This document shows, piece after piece, positions 44,877 to 54,681 of a DNA stretch of 64,000 bases (the stretch's first letter is position 1; each line of letters starts with the position of its first letter). A program made the translations under genes and the position numbers. The stretch is from NCBI GenBank assembly GCA_934643825.1, contig CAKUCW010000009.1, forward strand, positions 4,751 to 68,750. The letters run 5' to 3'. Below the pieces are notes generated by a model. The model saw only the letters and a program-made list of their open reading frames with translations, was not told where the DNA came from and searched no databases. Source of the stretch: an uncultured Clostridia bacterium. Its GTDB lineage: Bacteria; Bacillota; Clostridia; Christensenellales; Aristaeellaceae.

Positions 44877-47093
44877 TCACAAGTCCATGATCTGCTTCAG
44901 ACGCCAGCAGAGTGCGCTGTAACGCCGGCGGGTGTTGACGTTGGCAATCATCTGTTCGATGGCGCTTTCCCGTCCGACGATCATCACCATGCGGCGTGCG
45001 CGGGTTACGGCGGTATAAAACAGGTTTCGCGTCAGCAGCATCGGCGGGCCGCCGACGGCGGGCATGACGACGACGGGGAATTCGCTGCCCTGACTCTTGT
45101 GAACGGAGATGCAGTATGCCAGCTCCAAATCGTCCACATCGCCGCCTTCATAGGTTGCCGTTCGCTCGTCATCGAATTGGACTTCCATGACATGCTCCTG
45201 CGGGTCGATCAGGGTGACAAAGCCGATATCTCCGTTGAAAACGCCCTGACCGTCCTCGATGCCGATTGCGCCGTCTTTCTTCCATTTAAGTTGATAGTTG
45301 TTGCGGGTCTGCATGACCTTGTCGCCCTCGCGGAAGGTCGTGTCGCCGCGAACGCGTTCGTGCTTATCGGGCGAGGGCGGGTTAAATTCAGCCTGAAGCA
45401 GCTGATTGAGCATCCATACGCCGCATTCGCCTTTTTTTGTCGGGGAAAGCACCTGCATCTGCCGCACGGGATCAAGCCCGAGAAAGCCGGGCAGCCTCGT
45501 CGAACAGAGCGCGACAATGCGCTTGGCGGCATCGGAAGGGGAGAGGGCACGCTCAAAGAAGAAATCGCTCCCTTTTGCATTCAGGCGCGGGGATTCGCCG
45601 CGGTTGATGCGGTGGGCGTTGTAGACGATCATACTCTTCTCGTCCTGACGGAAGATTTCGGTCAGGCGGACGGAGGGGATCACGCCGCTGTCCAGGATAT
45701 CGCGCAGAACGTTGCCGGCGCCGACGCTGGGCAGCTGATCTGCGTCGCCGACCATGATGAGCCGCGTACCCGGCACGAGCGCACGCAGGAGCGAACGCAT
45801 CAGGAAGATATCGACCATGGACATTTCGTCGATAATCAGCGTATCGATTTCAAGCGGGTTATCCTGAGAGCGTGCAAAATCGCCTTCTTCGCCGCCGTAT
45901 TCAAGCAGGCGGTGGAGCGTTTTGGCTTCCATGCCGCAGGCTTCGCTCATGCGCTTGGCGGCGCGTCCCGTAGGGGCGGCGAGGGCGACATCGCCGTGTA
46001 CGCTCAGCAGCTTGATGATACACTTGATGATGGTCGTTTTTCCCGTGCCGGGTCCGCCGGTGATGACAGTCATGCCGTGCGTGACGGCGGTTTCGATGGC
46101 TTGCCGCTGCTGGGCGTGGAAGGCGATGCCTTCGATGCGTTCCAGCTCATCGATCTGCGCGGTTAAATCGGAAGCCATGCTGTCGGGCATGGCGTCGATC
46201 ATTTCGCGGAGCCTGCGGGCAACCTCGCTTTCCGCCCGATAGGTGGAGGGAAGATACAGGGCGATGACCTCTTCGCCGTCGTCGCCGGGAAGAATCTGGG
46301 CAGAAATATCGTGCGAAAGAATCAGGTTGTCAATGGTGCGGTCGATGGAGTCCGCGTCGTTGCCGAGAAGGCGCCGTGCGGCGAGCGCCAATTCCGGGCG
46401 AGGCAAATAACAGTGCCCCGCGCCGGCGGTCGCTTCCGACAGCGTGTATTTCACGCCTGCGCTCAGGCGATATTCGCTGGTTTGCTCGATGCCCAGCGAC
46501 GCGGCGATGCGGTCGGCGGTTTTAAAGCCGATGCCTTCCACGTCCTCCACCAGCCGATAGGGGTTGCGCGTGATGACCTGACGGACGTTTTCACCGTAAC
46601 GCTTATAGATTTTAACTGCCAGCGAGGGCGTCACGCCGTAGCTTTGCAGAAAGACCATCGCCTCGCGCTGCTGCGCCTGTTCGGCATAGCTTTCCTGAAT
46701 CATCTGCGCACGCTTTTTCCCGATGCCCGGGACATCCAGCAGCTTTTCCGGCTGCGAGTAGAGAACATCCAGCGTTTCCTCACCAAAAGCGCGGATCAGC
46801 AGCTTTGCCGTCGCCGGTCCGATGCCGCGGATCATGCCGCTGGAGAGATATTTTTCAATGCCGGACAGGGTTGTCGGCTTTTCGATCTCGATGCTCTGCA
46901 CCTTGATCTGCCTGCCGTATACCGGATGCTCCGTCCAGTCGCCGGTGATGCGCAGCTTTTCGCCCGAGGCAATCGGCGGCATGATGCCTACGGCGGATAC
47001 GCGTGATTTTCCGGCTTTGACGACCAGAACGGTATACCCGTTTTCCTCGTTTCGGAATACCGTTTCGTCGGCAAAAGCTTCGATAATTTCCAT
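44877..47093 (-). CDS. recD2: RecD2-type ATP-dependent DNA helicase
   Basis: A 738-residue superfamily 1 helicase moving 5' to 3'. The N-terminal third has helix-hairpin-helix repeats (GIGPATAKLL, VPGIGKKRAQ) typical of RecD2, which works without RecBC. Walker A GGPGTGKTT is near residue 350, Walker B IIDEMSMVD follows, and motif VI YTAVTRAR is near the C-terminus. It acts in repair and replication-stress tolerance. An AAGGAGG site precedes the ATG at 47093. It is divergent from the dcw cluster. Confidence 0.95.
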   Translation of the reverse strand: MEIIEAFADETVFRNEENGYTVLVVKAGKSRVSAVGIMPPIASGEKLRITGDWTEHPVYGRQIKVQSIEIEKPTTLSGIEKYLSSGMIRGIGPATAKLLIRAFGEETLDVLYSQPEKLLDVPGIGKKRAQMIQESYAEQAQQREAMVFLQSYGVTPSLAVKIYKRYGENVRQVITRNPYRLVEDVEGIGFKTADRIAASLGIEQTSEYRLSAGVKYTLSEATAGAGHCYLPRPELALAARRLLGNDADSIDRTIDNLILSHDISAQILPGDDGEEVIALYLPSTYRAESEVARRLREMIDAMPDSMASDLTAQIDELERIEGIAFHAQQRQAIETAVTHGMTVITGGPGTGKTTIIKCIIKLLSVHGDVALAAPTGRAAKRMSEACGMEAKTLHRLLEYGGEEGDFARSQDNPLEIDTLIIDEMSMVDIFLMRSLLRALVPGTRLIMVGDADQLPSVGAGNVLRDILDSGVIPSVRLTEIFRQDEKSMIVYNAHRINRGESPRLNAKGSDFFFERALSPSDAAKRIVALCSTRLPGFLGLDPVRQMQVLSPTKKGECGVWMLNQLLQAEFNPPSPDKHERVRGDTTFREGDKVMQTRNNYQLKWKKDGAIGIEDGQGVFNGDIGFVTLIDPQEHVMEVQFDDERTATYEGGDVDDLELAYCISVHKSQGSEFPVVVMPAVGGPPMLLTRNLFYTAVTRARRMVMIVGRESAIEQMIANVNTRRRYSALCWRLKQIMDL

Positions 47094-47251
47094 GCCAGCG
47101 TATCCTCCTTATGTGCAATAAAACTATTATACACGCCTTGAAGCAAAAAGAAAAGAGGAACGCGGGAGAGTATATATGACGGCAGTTGGCTTTTGTTACG
47201 CAATTGTTACACACTTTTTGACGATTTAGCAAATTCTTCATCCCCCAGAGC

Positions 47252-47313
47252 TTGAAAAGTGGAGGAAAATGGTGTAAAGTATCTAGGAAAGGGTGTAATG
47301 TGGTTGAATTGGG
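47252..47313 (+). promoter_or_regulatory. mraZ promoter with an array of MraZ boxes
   Basis: TTGAAA (47252-47257), 17-bp spacer, TAAAGT (47275-47280). Direct repeats close to AAAGTGG occur every 10-11 bases at 47256, 47266, 47276, 47287, 47297 and 47307. MraZ binds such 10-bp-spaced repeats and represses its own operon, so this is its likely operator. The repeats cover the spacer, the -10 box and the leader. Confidence 0.75.
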
Positions 47314-47331
47314 GAAGGAGGGATGTGCAGC

Positions 47332-47784
47332 ATGGCTCATTTGGCGTTTTCCGGTTCGTTTAACCACTCGCTGGATGGCAAGGGTCGCGCAATCATCCCT
47401 ACCTCTTTCAGAGAAGCTTTGGGAGAAAACTTTACCCTGACCATCAACCCCACCAAGACGGCTGTTGCCATTTACCCTCAGGCGGAATGGGAACATCAGC
47501 TCGAACGGTTTTCACGCATCAATCCGATGGATAGGATCGGTTTACAATATGAGCGCTACCTGATGAGCGTCTCTTTTTCCGGAAACAGCATGGATACGCA
47601 GGGGCGTGTTCTGATTCCCGCAAAGCTCCGTACCAAGATCGGGCTGACACGGGACATTGTCTTTGTAGGCATGAATGACTATATCGAAATATGGGATGCG
47701 GAAGTCTACGCGAAGATGGAAGAGGAAATCGAGGAGAATTTCGATTCCGTGTTCGATTATGTTTACGAAAAATATCCTTCTTAA
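47332..47784 (+). CDS. mraZ: Transcriptional regulator MraZ
   Basis: A 150-residue protein with two AbrB-like domains: GSFNHSLDGKGRAIIPTSFRE and NSMDTQGRVLIPAKLR. It is the standard first gene of dcw clusters and represses the operon as an oligomeric ring. The ATG at 47332 is 9 bases after GGAAGGAGGG; an ATG at 47323 touches that site and is rejected. The usual next gene, rsmH, is absent: 75 bases separate mraZ from ftsL. Confidence 0.96.
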   Translation: MAHLAFSGSFNHSLDGKGRAIIPTSFREALGENFTLTINPTKTAVAIYPQAEWEHQLERFSRINPMDRIGLQYERYLMSVSFSGNSMDTQGRVLIPAKLRTKIGLTRDIVFVGMNDYIEIWDAEVYAKMEEEIEENFDSVFDYVYEKYPS

Positions 47785-47859
47785 CCGCGAGGCGCGGGCA
47801 TAGATACTCATGAAGAACGGAAACCTTTACGGTTCTTGACGGAAAGGCGGGTGAATAGA

Positions 47860-48552
47860 ATGTTGACAAGCACAAAGAACATGCGCTCAAGTCACGGCAG
47901 ATATGTCAGCGCGGGCTATGCCTCCAAGGACAAAGAACGGGATGCCCGTCTGTATATCGCTTCTGAACCCGCCGGCTCCGCAAGGGACAACCTGCGCGAC
48001 ATGAACAAGGCAGGATACCGCACCGAGCGTCCGTGGCGCGAAACGCCCACGCCTGTTTTTGAATCAGAGCCGATCCGAAAGGAAACGGGGACTAAAAATA
48101 CCCGCTATGTGCCCAAGAAAAAGAGCAGGCGTCAGCTTGGTTTTATTGACAGGCTGCTGCTGGAAGCACAGCGGGATCGAAAGGGTGTCGCTGCCTGTAT
48201 CGTGTTTTTTGCGCTGATGCTGACCATGACGGCGGTCTGGGGACAGAAAGTCGTCGATGGCGTCAACATTCAGCGCGATATCCAGAGCTATCAGGACAGG
48301 ACGATCAGCCTGCAAAGGGAAAACGAAAAGCTCAGCCAGCAGCTTGAGATTGCGGAAAACGGTGAACGGATCCGCAATCTGGCGCAGAACGAGCTGGGCA
48401 TGCTGCGCCGCGAGCGGGCACAGACCGAGACGATCTACATTCATGCGCCGGAAAAGCAGGCGCAGGAGGAGTCACAGGAAACCATGCAGACCCGTATGGA
48501 TATCCTCGATTTCCTGTTGGGTCTGCTGAACGTGTTTCATATTGGAGAGTGA
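47860..48552 (+). CDS. ftsL: FtsL-like cell division protein
   Basis: A 230-residue bitopic protein: a long basic cytoplasmic part, one membrane segment (AACIVFFALMLTMTAVWG), then a coiled coil (LQRENEKLSQQLEI) and a short C-terminus. Sequence identity to FtsL is always low; position between mraZ and the PBP gene and the topology give the assignment. The cytoplasmic part is longer than usual (about 120 residues). FtsL, with FtsQ and DivIC, activates septal peptidoglycan synthesis. The start at 47860 follows AAGGCGGGTG. Confidence 0.85.
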   Translation: MLTSTKNMRSSHGRYVSAGYASKDKERDARLYIASEPAGSARDNLRDMNKAGYRTERPWRETPTPVFESEPIRKETGTKNTRYVPKKKSRRQLGFIDRLLLEAQRDRKGVAACIVFFALMLTMTAVWGQKVVDGVNIQRDIQSYQDRTISLQRENEKLSQQLEIAENGERIRNLAQNELGMLRRERAQTETIYIHAPEKQAQEESQETMQTRMDILDFLLGLLNVFHIGE

Positions 48553-48558
48553 GAGGGC

Positions 48559-50682
48559 TTGCGTTCACCGGGAGCCACCGTACGAAAGCGGCTGGTTTTG
48601 CTGATGGGCGTTTTCTTTCTCCTCTTTCTTTGCGTTTGCGCAAGACTTGTTGAGCTGCAAATTTTTCGGCAGAAAGAGCTGACGGCGCGTGGCGTGAGCC
48701 AGTGGACGCGCAGCGGCGTCGTTGCGGCGAGAAGAGGAGATATCGTCGATACAAACGGCAGGCTGCTGGCGCAGTCCGTGACGAGCTTCATCCTGACAGC
48801 CAGACCGAGGGATGTCCGAAATGTGCAGGCGCTGGCGGATGTGCTGGAGCGGGAGCTGGGGCTGAACGGCGAAAAGGTCGCCGCGAAGCTTTCGGGGAGC
48901 AAGGCGGCGTCCGTTACGCTTGCGCGTCAGGTTTCGCGAGAGGATGCGGATCGGCTTCGAGCCATCCGGCAGGATGCCGAAAATCCGGATTCCGACGCCT
49001 TAATTGGAATAACATTTGACGAAGACGCCAGTAGATGGTATCCTATGGGTAGCCTGTTGGCGCAGGTTCTGGGTCTTTGCAACGTGGACGGCGAAGGACA
49101 GAGCGGACTTGAACTGAAATATGACGATATTCTGGCAGGAAAACCGGGCAGAATCGTGACGGAAGTGGATGCGCGTGCGCGGACGCTTCCGGATGGCGTC
49201 ACGCTCTATATTCCTGCCGAGCAGGGCAATACGCTGCGGCTGACCATCGACAGAGATGTTCAGGCGGCGGTTGAGCGTGCCGTGCGCGAATGCGCACAGG
49301 TGAACGAAGCGCTGAGCGTACAGGCGATTGCGATGGATGTCAATACGGGCGCGGTGCTTGCGATGGCGATGTATCCGACCTATGACCCGCAGAATCCGCC
49401 GCGAGAGGATCTGGAAAAGCTCAACGAGCTGATGCGCCTGACCGTGCTGAGCGATGTCTATGAGCCGGGCTCGACGTTTAAGATGCTGACTGCCGCAGCA
49501 GCGATCGACTGCGGCGCGACGAATCCTCAGGAAGGGTTTTACTGTTCGGGAAAGATTACGGTGGACGGCAGCACGGTTCGGTGCTGGGGTGCGCCGCATG
49601 GGGCGGAAACCATGGCGCGTGCGCTGGAAAATTCCTGCAACCCGGTTTTTACGCAGATTGCGCTCAGACTGGGCAGCGAACGGTTTTATCAATATCTGCA
49701 TGTCTTCGGACTCGGAAGCCGGACGGGAATCGATTTATACGGCGAAGCCGCGGGCATACTGATCGGGCAGAGCCGCGTGAAGAACGTCGATTTGGCGCGG
49801 ATCGGTTTCGGTCAGAGCGTCGCGGTCACGCCGATTCAGATGATTACGGCGGCGTGCGCGGTGGTCAACGGCGGGCGGTTGATGAAGCCTTATCTGGTGG
49901 AGGCGATTGAGGACAGCGAAGGCGCTGTGATCTCAAAAACCAGCCCAACGGTGGTTGCAACGCCCATTTCCGCGGCGACCAGCGCGACGATGCGCAGGCT
50001 TTTGTATGGCGTCGTGGAGAACGGGGGCGGAAAGAACGCAAAAATAAGCGGATGGTCGGTCGGAGGAAAGACCGGCACGGCACAGATATACAAAAACGGA
50101 CGGATCGAATCGAATTTGCATATCGGATCTTTTGTGGGCTTCGCGCCGGCGGAAAATCCGAAGGTTGCGCTGCTGGTTACGGTCAACGAGGCGCAGGTTA
50201 AGCCGGATTACGGCGGAACGACCGCCGCGCCTTTTGCCGCACAGATTTTCAGCGAAATCCTGCCGCTGCTCGGCGTTCCCAAGACGGATGGCAGCGCGAA
50301 AGCCGCGCATGTCACCATGCCGAACGTGACCGGGATGGACGTGCGCGACGCAAAGGCGATTCTCCGGGAGCTGGGTCTGGATGCTGTGACGGACGGCACA
50401 AACCCGAACGTGACCGGGCAGCTTCCGCCCGCGGGGACGGACGTGCAGGAAGGCTTCTGCGCGATGCTCTATGTGACGGGAGAGGAAGCGCCGAGCGCAC
50501 AGGATTACGCACGCGTGCCGGATGTGATCGGAATGGGCATGCGGGAGTGCGCACAGACACTGAGAAAGAACGGATTTGAAATGAACGCGCAGGGCGATGG
50601 TCTTGCGGCCAGACAGAGCCCGGCAGGGGAAACATACGCCCCGGCGGGCACACAGGTACTGGTGACGTTTGAAGTGCCGTAA
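48559..50682 (+). CDS. Penicillin-binding protein 2 / SpoVD-type transpeptidase with PASTA domains
   Basis: A 707-residue class B penicillin-binding protein. One membrane anchor (residues 11-30), a dimerisation domain, then the transpeptidase with S305-x2-K308 (GSTFK), SCN at 359-361 and K504-TG. Two PASTA domains follow at about 577-640 and 645-707. It crosslinks septal peptidoglycan; its PASTA domains make it like PBP2x or SpoVD, and a role in division, in spore cortex or both is possible. The TTG start at 48559 follows GAGAGGG, 6 bases after ftsL. Confidence 0.94.
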   Translation: MRSPGATVRKRLVLLMGVFFLLFLCVCARLVELQIFRQKELTARGVSQWTRSGVVAARRGDIVDTNGRLLAQSVTSFILTARPRDVRNVQALADVLERELGLNGEKVAAKLSGSKAASVTLARQVSREDADRLRAIRQDAENPDSDALIGITFDEDASRWYPMGSLLAQVLGLCNVDGEGQSGLELKYDDILAGKPGRIVTEVDARARTLPDGVTLYIPAEQGNTLRLTIDRDVQAAVERAVRECAQVNEALSVQAIAMDVNTGAVLAMAMYPTYDPQNPPREDLEKLNELMRLTVLSDVYEPGSTFKMLTAAAAIDCGATNPQEGFYCSGKITVDGSTVRCWGAPHGAETMARALENSCNPVFTQIALRLGSERFYQYLHVFGLGSRTGIDLYGEAAGILIGQSRVKNVDLARIGFGQSVAVTPIQMITAACAVVNGGRLMKPYLVEAIEDSEGAVISKTSPTVVATPISAATSATMRRLLYGVVENGGGKNAKISGWSVGGKTGTAQIYKNGRIESNLHIGSFVGFAPAENPKVALLVTVNEAQVKPDYGGTTAAPFAAQIFSEILPLLGVPKTDGSAKAAHVTMPNVTGMDVRDAKAILRELGLDAVTDGTNPNVTGQLPPAGTDVQEGFCAMLYVTGEEAPSAQDYARVPDVIGMGMRECAQTLRKNGFEMNAQGDGLAARQSPAGETYAPAGTQVLVTFEVP

Positions 50683-50736
50683 GGCACGATAGCGCCCAAC
50701 GGCGCAAAGCACAACCACAACATTGGAGGAATGACG

Positions 50737-52221
50737 ATGAACCTTGAACAATTGACGGAAGGCATGCCGGAGCTGGTCGAAATTACGGGCAATGCGCAGA
50801 CGGAAATCAAGACGCTGACGGCGGATTCGCGTGCAAAATGTGACAACGGCCTGTTTTTCTGCATCCGGGGCGGCAAGGTCGATGCGCATGATTTCGCGCC
50901 GCAGGCGGTGGAAAACGGATGCTGTGCGCTGGTTGTAGAGCGCAAACTGGAGATCGACTGTCCGCAGGTGGTTGTGACCGATGTACGCGCCGCCATGACG
51001 CGCATCGCCAGCGCGTTCAACGGGCATCCCGAGCGGAGAATGAAGCTCGTCGGCGTTACCGGAACGAAGGGCAAGACGACCACGACCTATCTGTTCAAGA
51101 GCATCATCGAAAGCGCGGGCATGCGCTGCGGCATTATCGGCACGACCGGCTGCATCGCGGGAAAGACGAAGCTGCCCAGCCATTTGACGACGCCGGATCC
51201 GATCGAGATGTTCGAGATTCTGCGCATCATGGCGGACGCGGGCGTGGAAGTCGTCTGCATGGAGGTTTCTGCGCACGCGCTGTATCTGCGCAAGCTGGTC
51301 GGCGTCGTCTTTGAGGCGGCGGCTTACACCAACCTGTCGCAGGATCATCTGGACTTCTTCGGCACGATGGATCATTATTTCGCGGCGAAAAAGATGCTCT
51401 TCTCGAACAACATGACGCGCAACGCCGCGGTCAATGTCGATGAAGAAACGGCGCAGGCGGTTTGCGAGAGCCTGACCTGCCCGCTGCTGACCTATGGCAT
51501 CAGCGGCAAGGCGGATCTGTTTGCGCGTGATATTGAAATCACGGAAACGGGCGTCTCCTTCACCATCAGCCTGCGCAATCTGCATGCGGAGCGCATTCAC
51601 CTGCTGCTGACCGGCATGTTCAACGTGTATAATGCGCTGGCAGCCGCAGCGTGCGCACTCATCCTCGGTGTTCAGCTGGAGGATATCAAAAAGGGTCTTG
51701 AGTCGGTCGTCAGCGTGCCGGGACGTGTGGAAATGCTCAAAACGCAGACGCCGTATCGCATGATTCTGGATTACAGCCATTCTCCGGACGCGCTGGAAAA
51801 CATCCTGCGCACGGTGCGCGAGTTCTGCCGCGGACGCATTATTCTGGTCTTCGGATGCGGCGGCGACCGCGACAAGGGCAAACGCCCGATGATGGGCGAA
51901 ATCGCGGGCAGACTGTCCGATTACGCCATTTTGACCAGCGATAACCCGCGCAAAGAGGATCCGATGGCGATTCTGGCGGCGATTGAAAAGGGAATCAAGC
52001 CCACGGGTGCAAAGTATGAAGTGATCGAGAACCGACGCGATGCGATTCGTCAGGCGATGGAGATGGCGGTTGGCGGCGATATCATCGTTCTGGCGGGCAA
52101 GGGACACGAAACCTATCAGGATATCGGCGGTGTCAAGCATCCGTTTGACGAGAAGGTCATCGTCGCCGAACTGCTGGAAGAGATCGCCAAGGAGAACTGC
52201 GCGAATAAATCGGAGGATTGA
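50737..52221 (+). CDS. murE: UDP-N-acetylmuramyl-tripeptide synthetase MurE
   Basis: A 494-residue ligase that adds the third amino acid of the peptidoglycan stem. The ATP site VTGTKGKTTT is at 107-116. The motif D402-NPR405 is that of meso-diaminopimelate-adding enzymes, which predicts a meso-DAP type wall. The catalytic lysine region HLTTPDP and the central SQDHLDFF are also present. The ATG at 50737 is 6 bases after GGAGGA; an ATG at 50731 touches that site and is rejected. Confidence 0.96.
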   Translation: MNLEQLTEGMPELVEITGNAQTEIKTLTADSRAKCDNGLFFCIRGGKVDAHDFAPQAVENGCCALVVERKLEIDCPQVVVTDVRAAMTRIASAFNGHPERRMKLVGVTGTKGKTTTTYLFKSIIESAGMRCGIIGTTGCIAGKTKLPSHLTTPDPIEMFEILRIMADAGVEVVCMEVSAHALYLRKLVGVVFEAAAYTNLSQDHLDFFGTMDHYFAAKKMLFSNNMTRNAAVNVDEETAQAVCESLTCPLLTYGISGKADLFARDIEITETGVSFTISLRNLHAERIHLLLTGMFNVYNALAAAACALILGVQLEDIKKGLESVVSVPGRVEMLKTQTPYRMILDYSHSPDALENILRTVREFCRGRIILVFGCGGDRDKGKRPMMGEIAGRLSDYAILTSDNPRKEDPMAILAAIEKGIKPTGAKYEVIENRRDAIRQAMEMAVGGDIIVLAGKGHETYQDIGGVKHPFDEKVIVAELLEEIAKENCANKSED

Positions 52222-52226
52222 AGATC

Positions 52227-53198
52227 ATGCAAAGGATGATGATAACCCTGCTGATGGCGTTTGCCGTCGGCATTGTGCTGGGCAAACTGATGCTGCCGGT
52301 GCTGCACAAGCTCAAGTTTGGTCAGAATATCTATGAGCTTGCGCCGGAAGCGCACAAGAAAAAGCAGGGTACGCCGACGATGGGCGGATTGGTCATCGCG
52401 GGCGCGGCGATCATTGCGTCGCTGATCATGAATGATTACAGCCAGCCGCTCTGGCAGAATATGCTGCTGGCGATGCTGCTCATGGCGCTGGGCAACCTGT
52501 GCATCGGCTTTGCCGATGATATGACGAAGATCCGCCGCGGCAAAAACGGCGGTCTGACGCCCAAGCAGAAGATGGTCTTCCAGACGCTGCTGGCACTGGC
52601 GTTCTCCTGCTACTGCTATTTCCATCCGCAGGTGGGTCACGTCATCAAGGTGCCGTTCCTGCGCGTGGAGTGGGACTTGGGCATCTGGTATATCCCGGTC
52701 ATGATGTTCATCATCGTCGGCACCACCAACAGCGCCAACCTGCTCGACGGTCTGGACGGACTGCTGACGAGCGTGTCGATGGTTGATTTTGCAACCCTTG
52801 CGGTGCTTTGCGGCGCGGCTTCCCTTGGAAGCCTGGGCGTGGGCTGCGCGGCGATGTGCGGCGCGTGCATGGCGTTCCTCTCCCGCAACGCCTATCCGGC
52901 GCAGATGTTCATGGGCGATACCGGCTCCATGTTCATCGGCGGCGCGGTGGTTGCCGCTGCCATGCTGCTGCGTCAGCCGCTGATTCTGGTGTTGATCGCG
53001 TTCTGGATGCTGATGAGCAGCCTGTCGGACATCATCCAGATCACCTATTTTAAGAAGACGCATGGCAAGCGCATCTTCAAGATGGCGCCGATTCATCATC
53101 ACTTTGAGCTTTGCGGTATTCATGAAACGAAGATCGTGACCATGTATATGGTGACGACCGCCATCCTGTGTGTCATCACGCTGCTGGGCGTGCTGTAA
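52227..53198 (+). CDS. mraY: Phospho-N-acetylmuramoyl-pentapeptide transferase MraY
   Basis: A 323-residue integral membrane enzyme that makes lipid I by moving phospho-MurNAc-pentapeptide to undecaprenyl phosphate. The family motifs GTPTMGGL, FADDMTK, NSANLLDGLDGL and HHHFE (PIHHHFELCG) are present, as are about ten membrane helices. Length is normal. The ATG at 52227 follows GGAGG by 10 bases; a TTG at 52218 is too near that site. Confidence 0.96.
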   Translation: MQRMMITLLMAFAVGIVLGKLMLPVLHKLKFGQNIYELAPEAHKKKQGTPTMGGLVIAGAAIIASLIMNDYSQPLWQNMLLAMLLMALGNLCIGFADDMTKIRRGKNGGLTPKQKMVFQTLLALAFSCYCYFHPQVGHVIKVPFLRVEWDLGIWYIPVMMFIIVGTTNSANLLDGLDGLLTSVSMVDFATLAVLCGAASLGSLGVGCAAMCGACMAFLSRNAYPAQMFMGDTGSMFIGGAVVAAAMLLRQPLILVLIAFWMLMSSLSDIIQITYFKKTHGKRIFKMAPIHHHFELCGIHETKIVTMYMVTTAILCVITLLGVL

Positions 53199-53242
53199 AA
53201 ATTTTCGGTTTTTGTAAAGAAAAAAACGGAGGCGAAAAAGCC

Positions 53243-54613
53243 ATGAGTATGGACGTGAAAGACAAGCGTGTGCTGGTCTGCGGCATGGCGCGAAGCGGCA
53301 TTGCGGCGGCAAAGTTGCTTTTGAATAAGGGTGCGCTGGTGACCATTACCGATACCAAGACGGAAAGCGATTTCGGCAGCGAACTGGATGAACTGCGCGT
53401 ACCGGCATGCACCTTTGCGCTGGGACAGCAGGCGGATGGCTTGACGGCAGGTCAGGATATCATGGTCATCAGTCCGGGCATTGCGTGGGCAAAGCCTTTT
53501 GTGCAAAACGCGATTGCTCAGGGCGTTGAGGTCATCGGCGAGCTGGAACTGGGCGCGAGAATGAGCAACGGCACGTTGGTCGCCATCACCGGAACGAACG
53601 GCAAGACGACCACGACGACGCTGGTCGGCGAACTGTTCCGCGCAACGGGACGCACAACGCATGTCGTCGGCAACATCGGCTATCCCATCACCGCGACGGC
53701 GGGCATCTCCAAAGAGGACGATGTGACCGTTGCGGAGGTGAGCAGCTATCAGTGCGAGGGCATCAGCCAGTTCCATCCGCATGTCGGCGCGGTGTTGAAC
53801 ATCACGGAGGATCACATCGTCCGTCATGGCTCGATGGAGGTCTATATCGCGATGAAGCGCCGGATCTTCCAGAGACAGACGGCGCATGATGTGGCAGTGT
53901 TCAACTACGACGACGCAACCTGCCGCGAGATGGCGAAGGGATTAAAGGCGCAGGTGGCATGGTTCTCCCGCAAGGAGAAGGTGCCTTATGGCGCGTATGT
54001 GTCCGAAGGATATATCGTTCTCAAGCTCGGTGAGGGCGAGCAGGCAGTCTGCCGCTGCGACGAGGTGTACATCCCGGGTCCGCATAACCTGGAAAATGCG
54101 CTGGCTGCCGTTGCGATCGCCGGCGTGATGGGCGTACCCTGCGAAACGATGCGCGAGGTGCTGAAGACATTCAAGGGTGTCGAGCATCGCATTGAAACCG
54201 TCCGTGAGCTGCACGGCGTGACATGGATCAACGATTCCAAGGGAACGAACGTCGATTCCACGCAGAAGGCGATTGCGACGATGAAGAAGCCGACGGTGCT
54301 GATTCTCGGCGGAAGCGATAAGAAGGTTTCTTTTGATCCTCTTGCCAAGAGCATTGCAGAGGCGCCGCTGATCGAGCATTGCGTGCTTATCGGCGATACG
54401 GCGAATCAGATCAAGGATGCGCTCGACCGCGTGGGCTACACGGCGTACACGATGACGGGATATGACTTTGACCTGTGCATCAAAACCTGCGTCGAGCTGG
54501 CAAAAGAGGGCGGAAATGTGCTGCTCTCCCCGGCATGCGCAAGCTTTGACATGTTTACCGATTACGAGAACCGCGGAAAGATATTCAAGGAAAAGGTCAT
54601 GGCGCTTGAATAA
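53243..54613 (+). CDS. murD: UDP-N-acetylmuramoylalanine-D-glutamate ligase MurD
   Basis: A 456-residue Mur ligase that adds D-glutamate to UDP-MurNAc-L-alanine. The ATP-binding GTNGKTTT is at 117-124, with VGNIGYP, SSYQ and NDSKGTNVDST further on, all standard. The ATG at 53243 follows ACGGAGGCG; a second ATG lies two codons later. It is followed by a hairpin-bearing leader of 68 bases before ftsW. Confidence 0.96.
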   Translation: MSMDVKDKRVLVCGMARSGIAAAKLLLNKGALVTITDTKTESDFGSELDELRVPACTFALGQQADGLTAGQDIMVISPGIAWAKPFVQNAIAQGVEVIGELELGARMSNGTLVAITGTNGKTTTTTLVGELFRATGRTTHVVGNIGYPITATAGISKEDDVTVAEVSSYQCEGISQFHPHVGAVLNITEDHIVRHGSMEVYIAMKRRIFQRQTAHDVAVFNYDDATCREMAKGLKAQVAWFSRKEKVPYGAYVSEGYIVLKLGEGEQAVCRCDEVYIPGPHNLENALAAVAIAGVMGVPCETMREVLKTFKGVEHRIETVRELHGVTWINDSKGTNVDSTQKAIATMKKPTVLILGGSDKKVSFDPLAKSIAEAPLIEHCVLIGDTANQIKDALDRVGYTAYTMTGYDFDLCIKTCVELAKEGGNVLLSPACASFDMFTDYENRGKIFKEKVMALE

Positions 54614-54626
54614 AGCAGGCTTTTGA

Positions 54627-54667
54627 CCGGCTGCAAAAGACGCTGAGGACAGGAGGCGTCCAGCCGG
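54627..54667 (+). promoter_or_regulatory. Hairpin between murD and ftsW, upstream of the ftsW ribosome site
   Basis: CCGGCTG (54627-54633) pairs with CAGCCGG (54661-54667), with an inner GACGC/GCGTC stem (54639-54643 with 54656-54660). No T run follows, so it is not a simple terminator; the AAAGGAG of ftsW begins directly after it. It may stabilise or set the level of the downstream mRNA. Confidence 0.45.
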
Positions 54668-54681
54668 AAAGGAGCGTCGCC

